Notes: generated by a model not told the origin, from the letters alone. A stretch of 64,000 nt of DNA from Ancylobacter tetraedralis (GCF_014195655.1 NZ_JACICD010000003.1:124001-188000); one strand, 5' to 3'; counted from the stretch's first letter, positions 17,678 to 26,534 are shown. Numbers and translations: made by a program.

Positions 17678-18007
17678 ATGACGCGGGCGCCGGCGGCTCC
17701 GCTGCTCGCCGCCGTGGCGCTGGGCCTCGCGCTGGCCGGCTGCGCGCCGCCCGGCTGGCCAGAAACGCCACCCTCGACAGCCCCCGGCGCCGCCGCGCCG
17801 CCGGCCCAGGGCGCGAAGAGCACGTCGCCCTTCGCCCCCAAGGGGCCGGATTTCCTGCATTATGGCGCGCCCAAGCAGATTGGCGACCGTCCGGTCATGA
17901 CGCCCGAGCAGACCGCCAAGATGCAGACGGACCTTGAAAACACCGCGAAGAAGCGCGAGCAGCAGCTGAAGCAGGCCACCGATCCGGAAGGGCAGGCCGG
18001 GCAGTAG
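17678..18007 (+). CDS. Small lipoprotein of unknown function
   Basis: 109 residues from the ATG at 17678 with AGGA just upstream. A signal sequence (TRAPAAPLLAAVALGLALAGC) ends in the lipobox LAGC, so the Cys should be acylated and the protein anchored to a membrane. After a Pro/Ala-rich linker comes a GPDFLHYGAPKQIGDRPVMTPEQTAKMQTDLENTAKKREQQLKQA segment that is probably helical. I do not recognise the family. It is divergent from phaC (about 125 bases between starts). Confidence 0.7.
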   Translation: MTRAPAAPLLAAVALGLALAGCAPPGWPETPPSTAPGAAAPPAQGAKSTSPFAPKGPDFLHYGAPKQIGDRPVMTPEQTAKMQTDLENTAKKREQQLKQATDPEGQAGQ

Positions 18008-18041
18008 CCGGTGGGCCGCTGCCCGCCGGATCCTCACGCCT

Positions 18042-18077
18042 CCGCCGGTTTGGCGGGCATCCCACGCTGTGCGTGGG
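18042..18077. other. Two tandem hairpins upstream of the aminotransferase gene
   Basis: CCGCC (18042-18046) pairs with GGCGG (18052-18056), and directly after it CCCACGC (18061-18067) pairs perfectly with GCGTGGG (18071-18077) around a TGT loop. They sit between the lipoprotein stop and the aminotransferase start. The likeliest role is termination or processing; no riboswitch family is recognised. Confidence 0.4.
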
Positions 18078-18147
18078 CGTGAACAATGTTATGAAGCGCA
18101 GTTACGCCGTCCTTGGTTGAATCGGGACGGTATGGAGCTTGAGACCG

Positions 18148-19365
18148 ATGACCGACTTCCACCGTATCCGCCGGCTGCCACCCTACGTGTTCGAGCAGGT
18201 CAACCGTGTGAAGGCCGCCGCCCGCAATGGCGGCAGCGACATCGTGGATCTCGGCATGGGCAATCCGGACCTCGATGCCCCCGCGCACGTGGTCGAAAAG
18301 CTCAAGGACACCATCGGCAAGCCCCATACCGATCGTTACTCGGCCTCCAAGGGCATTCCGGGACTGCGCCGCGCGCAGGCCGCCTATTACGCGCGCCGCT
18401 TCGGCGTGTCGCTCAATCCCGATACGCAGGTCGTGGCGACGCTCGGCTCCAAGGAGGGCTTCGCCAACATGGCGCAGGCCATCACCGCGCCCGGCGACGT
18501 GATCCTGGTGCCGAACCCGTCCTACCCGATCCACGCCTTCGGGTTCCTCATGGCGGGCGCGGCCATCCGCTCGGTGCCGTGCGAGCCGGGTCCGGAATTC
18601 TTCCACGCGCTGGAGCGGGCGGTGGTTCATTCCATTCCCTCGCCACTCGCGCTGGTGCTCTGTTATCCGTCCAACCCGACGGCGCAGGTCGCCGACCTCG
18701 ACTTTTATCGCGACGTCGTCGCCTTCGCGAAGAAGCACGACCTCATCATCCTGTCCGACCTTGCCTATTCCGAGGTGTATTTCGACGACAACCCGCCGCC
18801 CTCGGTGCTGCAGGTGCCCGGCGCGATGGATGTGACGGTGGAGTTCACCTCCATGTCCAAGACCTTCTCCATGGCCGGCTGGCGCATGGGATTCGCGGTG
18901 GGCAACGAGCGGCTGATCGCGGCGCTTGCGCGTGTGAAGTCCTATCTCGACTATGGCGCCTACACGCCGATCCAGGTGGCGGCGGCGGCGGCGCTCAACG
19001 GGCCGCAGGACTGCATCGCCGAGATGCGGTCGGTCTACAAGAAGCGCCGCGACGTGCTGGTGGACAGCTTCGCCAAAGCCGGCTGGGAGATTCCCGTGCC
19101 GACCGCGTCGATGTTCGCCTGGGTGCCGATCCCGGAAAAATTCCGCCATATGGGCAGCGTGGAATTCGCCAAGCTGCTGATCGAGAAGGCCGATGTCGCG
19201 GTGGCGCCGGGCGTCGGCTTCGGCGAGCATGGCGACGAGTATGTGCGTATCGCGCTTGTGGAGAACGAGCAGCGCATCCGGCAGGCGGGACGGAATGTCC
19301 GGCGCTTCCTTGAAACGGGCGCCGAAACATTGCACAACGTCGTCCCTCTCGCCGCGGCGCGCTGA
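18148..19365 (+). CDS. PLP-dependent aminotransferase (AlaC/DapL-like, class I)
   Basis: 405 residues from the ATG at 18148, with GGAG about nine bases upstream. Fold type I aminotransferase landmarks are present: DLGMGNPDLDAP, a YPSNPT motif binding the cofactor ring, SDLAYSEVYF, and the PLP Lys in TSMSKTFSMAGWRMGF. The branch resembles glutamate-pyruvate aminotransferase AlaC and LL-diaminopimelate aminotransferase. It precedes hom by 59 bases, and this pairing with hom and glpX is common in alphaproteobacteria, supporting a role in aspartate-family or alanine metabolism. The exact amino donor is not determined. Confidence 0.88.
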   Translation: MTDFHRIRRLPPYVFEQVNRVKAAARNGGSDIVDLGMGNPDLDAPAHVVEKLKDTIGKPHTDRYSASKGIPGLRRAQAAYYARRFGVSLNPDTQVVATLGSKEGFANMAQAITAPGDVILVPNPSYPIHAFGFLMAGAAIRSVPCEPGPEFFHALERAVVHSIPSPLALVLCYPSNPTAQVADLDFYRDVVAFAKKHDLIILSDLAYSEVYFDDNPPPSVLQVPGAMDVTVEFTSMSKTFSMAGWRMGFAVGNERLIAALARVKSYLDYGAYTPIQVAAAAALNGPQDCIAEMRSVYKKRRDVLVDSFAKAGWEIPVPTASMFAWVPIPEKFRHMGSVEFAKLLIEKADVAVAPGVGFGEHGDEYVRIALVENEQRIRQAGRNVRRFLETGAETLHNVVPLAAAR

Positions 19366-19424
19366 CGCCTGGATGTCTCCGGGCGGCGTCGCTTTCCAGG
19401 TCTTTTGTTGAGTTCGGACAAGAT

Positions 19425-20744
19425 ATGGCGCCGCCGCTGAAAATTGGCATCGCCGGCCTCGGTACGGTCGGGGCCGGAGTGGTGCGTATGCTGGCCCGCC
19501 GCAAGGATGAGATCGCCTTGCGGGTCGGCCGCCCGGTCGAGGTCGTGGCCGTGAGCGCCCGTGATCGCACCCGCAACCGCGATTGCGATCTGTCGGGTGT
19601 GCGCTGGTTCGAGGATGCGGTCGAACTCGCCCGTGATCCCGACATCGATGTGTTCGTGGAACTGATCGGCGGTCATGACGGCATCGCCCGTGACGCGGTC
19701 GAGGCGGCCATCGCCAGCGGCCACGAGGTGATCACCGCCAACAAGGCGCTGCTCGCCCATCATGGCGTGTCGCTGGCCAGCGGCGCCGAGGCGAACGGCT
19801 GCAACATCTATTTCGAGGCCGCGGTCGCTGGCGGCATCCCGGTCATCAAGGCGCTTCGCGAGGCCCTGCTGGGCAACGAGATCGCCCGCGTTTCGGGCAT
19901 TCTCAACGGCACCTGCAATTACATCCTGACGCGGATGCACGAGGAGGGGCTGTCCTTCGACGCCTGCCTCGAACAGGCGCAGCTTCTGGGTTACGCCGAG
20001 GCGGACCCGACCTTCGACGTCGACGGCTTCGACACCGCGCACAAGCTCTCGCTGCTCGCCGCGCTCGCCTTCGGCGTGCAACCGGATCCGGATGCCATCC
20101 ATGTCGAGGGCATCCGCTCGATCACGCTGGCCGATCTCGAAGCGGCGGACGAACTCGGCTACCGCATCAAGCTGCTCGGCGTGGCCGCGCGGGCGGGCGC
20201 GGCGGTGGAACTGCGCGTTCATCCCACCATGGTGCCCAAGCACTGGCCGATCGCGCAGGTTTCGGGCGTTACCAATGCGGTGGCGATCGATGGCGACGCG
20301 GTGGCTCTGACGCTGGTCGGCCCCGGCGCCGGCGGCGATGCCACCGCTTCCGCCGTGGTGGGCGACATCTGCGACATCGCGGCCGGAAAATCGGGCACGC
20401 CGTTCGGCTGGAAGGCGCGTGACCTGCGTGCCGCCGGCAAGGCGGCAATCCAGCGCCACGAAGGTGGGTATTATATCCGCCTCGCGGCGGTCGACCGGCC
20501 GGGAACGGCGGCGGCCATCGCGCGGCATATGGCGGAGCAGAACATCTCGCTCGAGTCCATCATGCAGCATCGACGCGGCCGTCCGCATGGCGGCGAGCGG
20601 GCGGAAAGCGCGGAGGCTCCGGCACCGGTGGTGCTGGTCACCTACGCCACAACCGAGGACGCGGTCCGCCGCGCCATTGCCGCCATCGAGATCGACGGCG
20701 TGATCGCATCGCCGCCGCAGGTGATTCGGATCGAGAAGGACTGA
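19425..20744 (+). CDS. hom: Homoserine dehydrogenase
   Basis: 439 residues. It reduces aspartate semialdehyde to homoserine, the branch point to threonine and methionine. The N-terminal nucleotide-binding loop is GIAGLGTVGAGVV, the catalytic core has the family segments EAAVAGGIPVIKALRE and GILNGTCNYIL, and residues from about 350 form an ACT regulatory domain (LAAVDRPGTAAAIARHMAEQNISLESIMQH), which implies feedback control by an amino acid, typically threonine. glpX follows by 14 bases, so they are co-transcribed. Confidence 0.96.
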   Translation: MAPPLKIGIAGLGTVGAGVVRMLARRKDEIALRVGRPVEVVAVSARDRTRNRDCDLSGVRWFEDAVELARDPDIDVFVELIGGHDGIARDAVEAAIASGHEVITANKALLAHHGVSLASGAEANGCNIYFEAAVAGGIPVIKALREALLGNEIARVSGILNGTCNYILTRMHEEGLSFDACLEQAQLLGYAEADPTFDVDGFDTAHKLSLLAALAFGVQPDPDAIHVEGIRSITLADLEAADELGYRIKLLGVAARAGAAVELRVHPTMVPKHWPIAQVSGVTNAVAIDGDAVALTLVGPGAGGDATASAVVGDICDIAAGKSGTPFGWKARDLRAAGKAAIQRHEGGYYIRLAAVDRPGTAAAIARHMAEQNISLESIMQHRRGRPHGGERAESAEAPAPVVLVTYATTEDAVRRAIAAIEIDGVIASPPQVIRIEKD

Positions 20745-20758
20745 GAGGGGCTGGGACG

Positions 20759-21757
20759 ATGGCGGAAGAGATTACGGTCAAGGCAGGCCAGGCGCTCGAG
20801 CGCATCCTGACGCTGGAACTGGTGCGCGTGACCGAGCGCGCGGCGGTGGCCTCCGCCAGCCTGCGCGGGCGCGGCGACGAGAAGGCGGCCGACAAGGCCG
20901 CCGTGGACGCGATGCGCCGCGAACTGAACCGCCTGCCGATCGCGGGCCGGATCGTCATCGGCGAAGGCGAGCGCGACGAGGCGCCGATGCTGTTCATCGG
21001 CGAGGAAGTCGGCACCGGCAAGGGCCCGGCGGTCGATATCGCCGTCGACCCGCTGGAAGGCACCACGCTGTGCGCCAAGAACATGCCGGGCTCCATCGCC
21101 GTGATGGCCATGGCCGAGGGCGGCACGCTGCTCTACGCGCCCGACGTCTACATGGACAAGATCGCCATCGGCCCGGGCTACCCGAAGGGCACGATCGATA
21201 TTGACGGCTCCCCGGCCGACAACATCCATTCGCTGGCCAAGGCCAAGGGCGTGAAGCCTTCCGAGATCACCGCGCTCATCCTCGATCGTCCGCGCCATGC
21301 GGCGATCATCGAGGCGGTGCGCAAGACCGGCGCGGCGGTGCAGCTGATCACCGATGGCGACGTGGCCGGGGTGATCCACACCACCGATCCCGATGAGACC
21401 GGCATCGACATCTATATGGGCACGGGCGGCGCCCCCGAGGGCGTGCTCGCCGCGGCGGCGCTGCGCTGCATCGGTGGCGAGATGTACACCCGGCTTATTC
21501 TCGATAGCGAGGAGAAGCGCGAGCGTGCCAAGCTGATGGGCGTCACCGACCCGAAGAAGATCTACACCATCACGGACATGGTGCGGGGCGACTGCCTGAT
21601 CGCGGCGACCGGCGTGACCACCGGCAACCTGCTCAAGGGCGTGAAGTACCGCAAGGACGTGGTGACCACGCACACTGTCGTCATGCGGTCGGCCTCCGGC
21701 ACGGTGCGCTGGATCGAGGCCGAGCATCGCGATCTCTCCAAGTTCCATCTCGGCTGA
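20759..21757 (+). CDS. glpX: Class II fructose-1,6-bisphosphatase
   Basis: 332 residues, usual for GlpX. Metal- and phosphate-binding motifs are GEGERDEAPMLFIGEEVG near residue 65, DPLEGTTL near residue 98 and TGGAPEGVLAAAALRC near residue 223. It dephosphorylates fructose 1,6-bisphosphate in gluconeogenesis and, in autotrophs, can also serve the Calvin cycle. It lies 14 bases after hom. In many alphaproteobacteria recJ comes next; here about 4.8 kb of other genes intervene. Confidence 0.95.
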   Translation: MAEEITVKAGQALERILTLELVRVTERAAVASASLRGRGDEKAADKAAVDAMRRELNRLPIAGRIVIGEGERDEAPMLFIGEEVGTGKGPAVDIAVDPLEGTTLCAKNMPGSIAVMAMAEGGTLLYAPDVYMDKIAIGPGYPKGTIDIDGSPADNIHSLAKAKGVKPSEITALILDRPRHAAIIEAVRKTGAAVQLITDGDVAGVIHTTDPDETGIDIYMGTGGAPEGVLAAAALRCIGGEMYTRLILDSEEKRERAKLMGVTDPKKIYTITDMVRGDCLIAATGVTTGNLLKGVKYRKDVVTTHTVVMRSASGTVRWIEAEHRDLSKFHLG

Positions 21758-21936
21758 TTGCGGAGGACGGGCCCTTCCGCCTGTCCAGGCCGCCCTTGGC
21801 TGCGGCTCCCTCCATGCACTTGTCTGAGGGAGCTTGCCTCTGCCAGCTTGCGGCAGTCTTTGCGGATCGAAAGGGGCACCACGGTGCCCCTTTCCTTGCG
21901 CGAAACCGCCGTCGGCGGGTTTCCATAGCGCCGGAG

Positions 21937-22172
21937 ATGAGCCACGCGCGGGTGGCAACCTCGCGGACGCGGCCCTCCCTGTGGGCTCGGCTCTCCCTTG
22001 TCGCCATCCTCGCGCTGCTGATGCTGGCTCCGCCCGGCGCAAGCGCCGCCTCGCAAGCACCGCCTCGCAAGCGCCCTGCATCGGGGTCATCCGCCTTGCC
22101 GTCCGGGATGAGGCCGGCGCCTTCGATATAGGGGTGTGGTATCCAAGTGCTGATCCGGTGATCTCGTGGTAG
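21937..22172 (+). pseudogene. Remnant of a secreted hydrolase-like protein, frame broken by a 14-bp tandem duplication
   Basis: From the ATG at 21937 a signal peptide is encoded (LWARLSLVAILALLMLAPPGASA), after which the frame runs to a stop at 22131. In another frame, bases from about 22074 to 22172 encode CIGVIRLAVRDEAGAFDIGVWYPS, typical of the mature N-terminus of secreted dienelactone-hydrolase-like enzymes. The switch point is a direct repeat of CCGCCTCGCAAGC at 22046-22058 and 22060-22072 (period 14). Removing one copy joins the two parts into one frame. The rest of such an enzyme (about 250 residues) is missing, as a stop occurs at 22170-22172. I infer a decayed gene. Confidence 0.55.
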
Positions 22173-22369
22173 GTGGGGGGCCTTCACCTTCGCCGCCAGT
22201 CAGGCCCATCTCTGAACGCCCGGAACGTGCCGGCGATGGGGAGGCGGGGAGGGTGAGCCGTGGTTTTGGCCACGAGGCTCTTTGGAACCGCGTCGGTGTG
22301 CTGTATACCAAGGACATCGCCGACAGGCATTCCGCAAGAATGCAACGCCAATTGCAAAGGGAACGACCC

Positions 22370-22711
22370 ATGCCCGCTCCTCATTCGCTCCTTCCGCCCC
22401 TGCTGGCCCAGATCGATGCGCTCATCGCGGCCGAGAAGTATCAGGAGGTCGCCGAGACCTATGCGGCCTTCGTGACGGAGCACGCGACAACCAGCTACCT
22501 CGCTTCCGAGCCGATCCCGTTCAAGCTGAGCGTGGCGTTCTCGAACAAGTACGGCTCCTCGGCCACCACCACCTTCACCCTGCGCAACACCACCTGGGCG
22601 TCGGACGTGAAGGGCGCGCTCAAAGCCGGCCCGGCCGACTTCGCCGTGCTGGTCGCTAAGTATGAGGCGGAAGTCGCCGAGATCGCCAAGTCGGTCAAGA
22701 AGGTCGCCTGA
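22370..22711 (+). CDS. Small protein of unknown function
   Basis: 113 residues from the ATG at 22370, preceded by AAGGGA (spacing about 8). No signal peptide or membrane segment. The middle part (PIPFKLSVAFSNKYGSSATTTFTLRNTTWASDVKGAL) looks like beta strands, flanked by helices (LAQIDALIAAEKYQEVAETYAAFVTEH and FAVLVAKYEAEVAEIAKSVKKVA). I do not recognise the family. It has its own terminator, so it is probably a single-gene transcript and well expressed. Confidence 0.7.
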   Translation: MPAPHSLLPPLLAQIDALIAAEKYQEVAETYAAFVTEHATTSYLASEPIPFKLSVAFSNKYGSSATTTFTLRNTTWASDVKGALKAGPADFAVLVAKYEAEVAEIAKSVKKVA

Positions 22712-22737
22712 GGCGCCCCTGCCGCTGGACAAAGCTG

Positions 22738-22765
22738 AAAGGCCGGCCTCGTGCCGGCCTTTTTC
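22738..22765 (+). terminator. Rho-independent terminator
   Basis: The stem AAAGGCCGGC / GCCGGCCTTT with a CTCGT loop is followed by T residues, 26 bases after the small gene's stop. With A and T on the two sides it may also serve the convergent esterase gene ending at 22784. Confidence 0.88.
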
Positions 22766-22783
22766 GTCTCAAGCGGCGCTCTC

Positions 22784-23476
22784 TCAGGCCTGCCGCAGGT
22801 CCTTGAGGAAATGGTCGACGCCAAGTTGCACCATGGCTGGCTGCGAGGCATGCGGGCCGGGATGCTCGACATAGGTCAGCTCATAACCCGCCCCCCGCAG
22901 CTTGGCGGCATGGGCGCGCCCGGCGCTGTCGATCGGCGTCTGCGTGTCGGCCTGGCCATGGGCGATGAACACCTTGGGGGCTCCCTCCTGCGCCAGCACG
23001 GTCATGAAGCCGGCCGAGAAGGCCAGGATATGCGTGACGATCTGCCCGTTGCTCAGCCCGGTCGAGAGCGAGTAGCTGCCGCCGTCGGAATGGCCGGCAA
23101 AGGCCACATGCGCCGGGTCCAGCGCGAAGCGTGAGGCCACCTCGCGCAGGCCGATGTCGAGCCGCTCGCGATCGGGCCCGTTGCCGGCGATCACGATGTC
23201 CCAGGTGGGAAACAGCGATTGCGGCACCAGCAGCAGGAAGCCGCGCTCAAGCGCGTGCCGGTGCAGGATCGGCAGGATCTTCTCCGCACTGCCGCCGCCG
23301 CCGTGAAACAGCACCATCAAGGGCGTGGGATGCGCCGGGTCGATTCCCTCCGGCACGATCAGCACATAGTCGCGCTCGGCGAACAGGCCGAGATCGTGCC
23401 GGCCGGGCGGCAGCGGCGGCCTGGTCGGCGCGGCATGGCGGAACTCGAGGCGGCCGAGCAGGGAGAGGTCGAGCAT
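22784..23476 (-). CDS. Alpha/beta-hydrolase esterase (phospholipase/carboxylesterase-like)
   Basis: 230 residues from the ATG at 23476; the upstream open frame is not protein-like. The alpha/beta-hydrolase pattern is complete: oxyanion region VLFHGGGGSAE, nucleophile elbow GHSDGGS, Asp in AHGQADTQTP, and His in EHPGPHAS. No signal peptide, so it is cytosolic. It resembles predicted esterases of the YpfH/phospholipase-carboxylesterase group. Substrate unknown. It is part of the block that separates glpX from recJ. Confidence 0.8.
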   Translation of the reverse strand: MLDLSLLGRLEFRHAAPTRPPLPPGRHDLGLFAERDYVLIVPEGIDPAHPTPLMVLFHGGGGSAEKILPILHRHALERGFLLLVPQSLFPTWDIVIAGNGPDRERLDIGLREVASRFALDPAHVAFAGHSDGGSYSLSTGLSNGQIVTHILAFSAGFMTVLAQEGAPKVFIAHGQADTQTPIDSAGRAHAAKLRGAGYELTYVEHPGPHASQPAMVQLGVDHFLKDLRQA

Positions 23477-23916
23477 GGCAAGCACCGTAGGTGTTCCCCA
23501 CGACGACGGCGCGGCGCGCGGGAACGGGGAGAAAACAGGCGCCGGCGGCCTGGGGAGCCGGGACGCAGGCAAGACATTGGCGGGCCTCTCCATTTTCACG
23601 GAGGGGCGCCGCAATCTAGTGGGTTTCGCGGTGAAGGGGAATCCGGTTCGCGCGCGAAAACCGCGTCGAATCAACCAGCTGGTGCGTGCATCGACCGCGG
23701 AATGCCCCGGATGAGCCCTCGGCCGCGGGGGTGGCAGAGCCGCGCTTTGCGCGTGCCTGCCATGTTTGGCGCGCAAGGCAGGCATCGGCTGGGCGGCCTT
23801 TGCGCGTCCGCGACGAGGGGGTATGTCCGGCTGTCTCGGGCGGGACGGCTCGACTCGTCCGTGACGTGCGTTCCGCCACGGGCCGCACCGCTGCCTCTCG
23901 TCCTTCGTGGTGCATA
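23477..23916. other. Divergent intergenic region, 440 bases
   Basis: It lies between the esterase start (minus strand) and the DMT transporter start (plus strand), so it should contain both promoters. Overall GC is normal. Long open frames cross it on both strands but are low-complexity Arg/Pro/Ala-rich and give no recognisable protein. I see no clear motif. Confidence 0.4.
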
Positions 23917-24780
23917 ATGCCTTTCCGGGACCAGCTGCTCGCCGTCGCCATCGTGTGCGTGTGGGCGCTCAACATGATTGCGATCAAGCTCGGTGTCGCG
24001 GAAATCCCACCCGTGCTGACGACGGCACTCCGCTTCATGGTCGTCTCGCTGCTGGTGGTGCCCTTCACGCGCATCACCTGGCGCCAGCTTCCCGGAGTGA
24101 TGCTGGTATCCGTCACCTTTGGCTCGATCCATTTCGGCATGTTGTTCGCCGCGCTGGAACATGCGGAGGCGGGCACCAGTTCCGTCATCATCCAGATCGG
24201 CGCGCCCATCGCCACGCTGCTGGCCTGCCTGTGGCTGCGAGAACCGCTGGGAGCGGTGAGAATGCTCGGCCTCGTCATATCGGTGGCGGGCATCGCCCTG
24301 CTGGCGATGGGGCCAACCATGCCGCCGCCGATCGGGCTCGCGCTGCTGGTGATGAGCGCGACCGGCTGGGCCATCACCAATCTCGTCGTCAAGCAGGTGC
24401 CGGGCATTTCGCCGATGGCGATGATGGGCTGGTCGTCGCTGTTCTCCGTGCCGCAGCTGCTTCTGGCCTCGTGGCTGTTGGAGGGCGAGCGCTGGGGCAT
24501 GGTGGCCACGGCCGGGTGGAATGGCTGGGTGTCGGTGTTCTACAGCGCGATCGGGTCCTCGATCCTGGCCTATGGCGGCTGGTACTGGCTGTTGCGGCGT
24601 CATTCGGTGAGCGCGGTGGTTCCCTATTCGATGCTGAATCCGCCGCTCACCGTGCTGTTCGGCATCGTGCTCATCGGCGACGATCCTTCGCCGGCGAAGA
24701 TTGCCGGCACGCTGGTCATGGTTGCCGGCGTCGCGCTCATCCTGCGCAAACCGGCCGTGAGCCTGCCCGATACCGCCTGA
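23917..24780 (+). CDS. EamA/DMT-superfamily transporter
   Basis: 287 residues from the ATG at 23917; the longer frame upstream is not membrane-like. Two EamA repeats with about ten hydrophobic helices are visible, each ending near a conserved segment (EHAEAGTSSVIIQIGAPIATLLACLWLREPLG in the first, YGGWYWLLRRHSVSAVVPYSMLNPPLTVLFGIVLIGDDPS in the second). This is the family of O-acetylserine and amino-acid exporters such as EamA and RhtA. The exported compound is unknown. The ribosome site is weak. Confidence 0.85.
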   Translation: MPFRDQLLAVAIVCVWALNMIAIKLGVAEIPPVLTTALRFMVVSLLVVPFTRITWRQLPGVMLVSVTFGSIHFGMLFAALEHAEAGTSSVIIQIGAPIATLLACLWLREPLGAVRMLGLVISVAGIALLAMGPTMPPPIGLALLVMSATGWAITNLVVKQVPGISPMAMMGWSSLFSVPQLLLASWLLEGERWGMVATAGWNGWVSVFYSAIGSSILAYGGWYWLLRRHSVSAVVPYSMLNPPLTVLFGIVLIGDDPSPAKIAGTLVMVAGVALILRKPAVSLPDTA

Positions 24781-24853
24781 GACGGAAGCGGCCGGGGCAT
24801 CGCCTCCCCGGCCGCATTCGCTCGTCAGCCCGATTGGCCGTTCGGCGGGCCCT

Positions 24854-26230
24854 TTACTTGGCCTTCAGGAAGTCTCCGACCTCGAGCAGGATGAGCTCGT
24901 TGTCATCGGCCTTGGCCGGGTCGCGCGAGGAGGAGAAGGGCAGGTTGTTGTCGTTGCCCACCACGATATGGCTGGCATCGACTACGTCGACATTCTCGAT
25001 GGTGAAGAAGGGGAAGGTCAGCACGCCGTCATTGAGCGGCTTGCGCGCCTTCTTGTCCGGGTCGGCGATCTTCATCAGGTCGATATGGCCGATCTTGCGT
25101 ACCGGCTGACCGACAGTGGCGTCGGTGAGTTCGATCTTGTAGACGCGCTTGAACTTCGCGAGATCGTGGAAGCAGTCCGGCCCCTTGGTGCCGGCCGCGC
25201 AGGCCTTGTCGGGCGTGCCTTCGCCATTGTCGCGCTCGATGATCAGGCCGGTGGTGCCGTCGATCATGTTGAAGTCGCCGATGGCGTTGCCGTTCTGCTC
25301 CAGCACATACTGCCAGGCACGGCCGGTCCACTTCTGGGCGGCGACGTCGAATTCGAGGATCTGCAGATATTCGCGCCCGTCGGCGGTCTTCTGCCAATCC
25401 TTCTTCGCGCCGTCCCACAGCGGGCCTTCGAGCAGGGGATAGAGGAACTTGCCGTCCTTGGAGGCGGCCATGCCCTCGAAGCCCTTGGAGCGGCGGGCGT
25501 TGAACTCGGCGGTCTGGTTGGGCGCCCCAGCCGAGGCGACGAGATAATTGTCCGGCGAGCGCACCGGCGTCTGGCCGGCGAGCGTGTCGAACACCTGCTT
25601 CACCGTGCCCTTCATGTCGGCCTTGATGAGGAAGGGCCCGAACTCCTCGCCGATCCACAAATCGTCGCCGATGATCTGGAAACTTTCGAGGTCGAAATCG
25701 GCGCCCGTGAGGTAGCGCTCGCGCGTGCCCTCATGGACGATACGGAACGGCACCTTCTTGTCGGGATCGGTGAGGAAGATGGTCTCGACGCGCTCGAAGC
25801 CACCCGTCTGCCAGTCGATCCGGTAGCGGTTGAGGTAGAGCGCGGAATCGGGGCTGTTGGCCTTGGAGCCGAAGCCGTTATCGGTGAGAATCCAGAACGT
25901 GCCGTCCGGCATCACCTTGATGCCCGAATGGCCCTGCAGCGGCTGGCCCTTGAAGGGAACTGAGATGCCCGTCGGGCGGCCGGCGGACTTGCCTTCCACC
26001 GTGCCGGCCGCCTCGACCCGCGTGCCCGTGGTGAACTTGCCGGACAGCTTGAGATCCTCCGGCGCATCCGCCGGCAGCTGGATGAAGCTGGCGGCCGGCA
26101 ACACGGCATGGCCAGCGAGCGTGGCGGGATAGGCCTGGTCGGCGCGAACGCCGGCGCTGGTGCCGGCGAGGCCGATGAGCGCGAGCGCGGCGCTCGCGAG
26201 CAGGCAATGACGGATGCGGGGGCGGACCAT
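24854..26230 (-). CDS. Secreted esterase-like/phytase-like protein (PF13449 type)
   Basis: 458 residues from the ATG at 26230, with GGAG eight bases upstream. The N-terminus is a signal peptide (PRIRHCLLASAALALIGLAGTSAGVRA, cleavage near ADQA). Motifs such as PTGISVPFKGQPLQGHSGI, DGTFWILTDNGFG, DLESFQIIGDDLWIGEEFGP and SKGFEGMAASKDGKFLYPLLEGPL are those of the esterase-like activity of phytase family, a periplasmic beta-propeller. The role in phosphate ester use is known only for a few relatives. It is divergent from recJ across a palindrome array. Confidence 0.8.
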   Translation of the reverse strand: MVRPRIRHCLLASAALALIGLAGTSAGVRADQAYPATLAGHAVLPAASFIQLPADAPEDLKLSGKFTTGTRVEAAGTVEGKSAGRPTGISVPFKGQPLQGHSGIKVMPDGTFWILTDNGFGSKANSPDSALYLNRYRIDWQTGGFERVETIFLTDPDKKVPFRIVHEGTRERYLTGADFDLESFQIIGDDLWIGEEFGPFLIKADMKGTVKQVFDTLAGQTPVRSPDNYLVASAGAPNQTAEFNARRSKGFEGMAASKDGKFLYPLLEGPLWDGAKKDWQKTADGREYLQILEFDVAAQKWTGRAWQYVLEQNGNAIGDFNMIDGTTGLIIERDNGEGTPDKACAAGTKGPDCFHDLAKFKRVYKIELTDATVGQPVRKIGHIDLMKIADPDKKARKPLNDGVLTFPFFTIENVDVVDASHIVVGNDNNLPFSSSRDPAKADDNELILLEVGDFLKAK

Positions 26231-26315
26231 GGCGGTTCTCCGTTCGGAAAAGGGGCGGTGCCGAAGCCGCCTTCCTGACCGTCCCACGTGTCGCTCACGC
26301 TACGGAATGGTGACG

Positions 26316-26403
26316 CCGGGATGACGTTTCGTCATCCCCGGGGTGACGGCTTGTCATCCCTGGGGTGACGTCTTGTCATCCCCGGGATGACCGCTTGTCC
26401 TCC
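26316..26403. repeat. Four tandem 22-bp units, each a palindrome
   Basis: Units at 26316-26337, 26338-26359, 26360-26381 and 26382-26403. The first contains perfect 9-bp arms GGGATGACG and CGTCATCCC around TTT. Units 2 and 3 carry GGGGTGAC and GTCATCCC, and unit 4 is the most diverged (GGGATGAC and GTCCTCCG). There are no spacers, so this is not a CRISPR. The array lies between the divergent phytase-like gene and recJ (gap 26231-26534) and could be an operator array or a variable-number repeat. A second direct repeat, CCCCGGCCTCCG twice, follows at about 26417-26440. Confidence 0.85.
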
Positions 26404-26534
26404 GTCGGTCCGTCCGCCCCGGCCTCCGCCCCGGCCTCCGCCCGGCGTCATGCACCGCGATCCCTCATGTTGCCGGGCGGTTGCCGCACCTGTCACTCGA
26501 CGCGGGCCCGCGCTTCGGGCTTATCCTGCGAATC

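Noticed and set aside
18042..18077. Possible riboswitch before the aminotransferase-hom operon
   Set aside because: Two simple hairpins only; no conserved core of a known riboswitch class could be recognised.
26316..26403. Possible CRISPR array
   Set aside because: The 22-bp units abut directly with no spacers, and no cas genes are present.
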